Shown piece after piece: positions 63,908 to 64,000 of a stretch of DNA of 64,000 nt. The notes beneath the pieces are model-generated. The model saw nothing but the letters and a program-made list of their open reading frames with translations. It did not search any database and was not told the DNA's origin. Source of the DNA: Limnohabitans planktonicus II-D5 (lineage in GTDB: Bacteria > Pseudomonadota > Gammaproteobacteria > Burkholderiales > Burkholderiaceae_C); NCBI RefSeq assembly GCF_001270065.2, contig NZ_LFYT02000005.1:212191-276190 (forward strand), in the 5' to 3' direction. Numbering within the stretch: position 1 is the stretch's first letter; each line of letters starts with the position of its first letter. Position numbers and translations under genes: made by a program.

Positions 63908-64000
63908 TCAGGTTCGCGCCATCCCCAGCAGGTGCGCCATGTCCTTGAGGAAGATGCGCACATGGGCCATCGGGTCTTTGCGCGCCAGTTCCTTGTTCAT
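63908..64000 (-). CDS. C-terminal end of a gene entering from the right edge
   Basis: Thirty codons and a stop are visible: MNKELARKDPMAHVRIFLKD then MAHLLGMART. The ATG at the edge could be internal; the similarity with 61928-62167 suggests the gene is longer. Family not recognised. Confidence 0.5.
   Translation of the reverse strand: MNKELARKDPMAHVRIFLKDMAHLLGMART

Noticed and set aside
1..64000. tRNA, rRNA or riboswitch genes
   Set aside because: No cloverleaf with T-loop consensus, rRNA segment or cobalamin riboswitch-like box was found by reading; a covariance search would be decisive.

Overview
The window is high-GC, gene-dense DNA that reads as a betaproteobacterium of the Burkholderiales, most probably a Comamonadaceae freshwater aerobic anoxygenic phototroph (Limnohabitans- or Rhodoferax-like). 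This rests on gene content (argS-SPOR-dsbA and lptA-lptB-rpoN blocks, System I cytochrome c maturation beside bacteriochlorophyll genes); no rRNA or tRNA gene is present to settle it.

Layout. 1-9.1 kb: the 3' end of a fused isobutyryl-CoA mutase, a serine hydrolase, a Tat-exported PhoX-type phosphatase, an M48 protease/DUF898 membrane protein pair and AMP nucleosidase. 9.8-20.6 kb: glutathione synthetase, a small outer-membrane-type protein, a glutamine amidotransferase, an MFS exporter, a crotonase/acyl-CoA dehydrogenase pair, malate synthase G and HMG-CoA lyase, i.e. acyl-CoA and branched-chain catabolism feeding acetyl-CoA into the glyoxylate route. 22-33.3 kb: a LysR/ChbG-like/ArnT-like operon facing a GtrA/GT2 operon (envelope glycosylation); between them lies a headless CdiA cassette with a deaminase-type toxin tip and an Imm1-like immunity gene. 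34-45.8 kb: argS, an FtsN-like SPOR protein, dsbA, lptA, lptB, rpoN, two small secreted proteins, an RlmL-type methyltransferase, a PIN protein and a SEC-C protein. 46-53.6 kb: a complete ccmABCDEFGHI operon on the minus strand. 53.7-61.8 kb: a photosynthesis segment (HiPIP, NnrU, bchI, bchD, bchO, a K+/H+ antiporter, an AerR/PpaA-like regulator, TspO). 61.9-64 kb: an alpha/beta hydrolase, a 59-residue membrane protein, repeats and a gene running off the edge.

The most striking layer is repetitive. A GTAG-headed REP family forms four large intergenic tandem arrays (5 to 11 pairs each), each array with its own private spacer, and is also nested in a roughly 165-bp MITE-like element with terminal inverted repeats (three copies and a half). 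The two REP variants differ by compensatory changes in the inner stem. A second repeat family (CGTCATTGCGAG ends) and a third REP-like family (inside the ccm operon) are also present.

Regulation visible in sequence: two perfect TGT-N12-ACA (PpsR/CrtJ-type) palindromes, one over a promoter of bchI and one upstream of ccmA, and an FNR-like box upstream of the aerR-like gene. Together they suggest that cytochrome c maturation is co-regulated with bacteriochlorophyll synthesis by oxygen and light.
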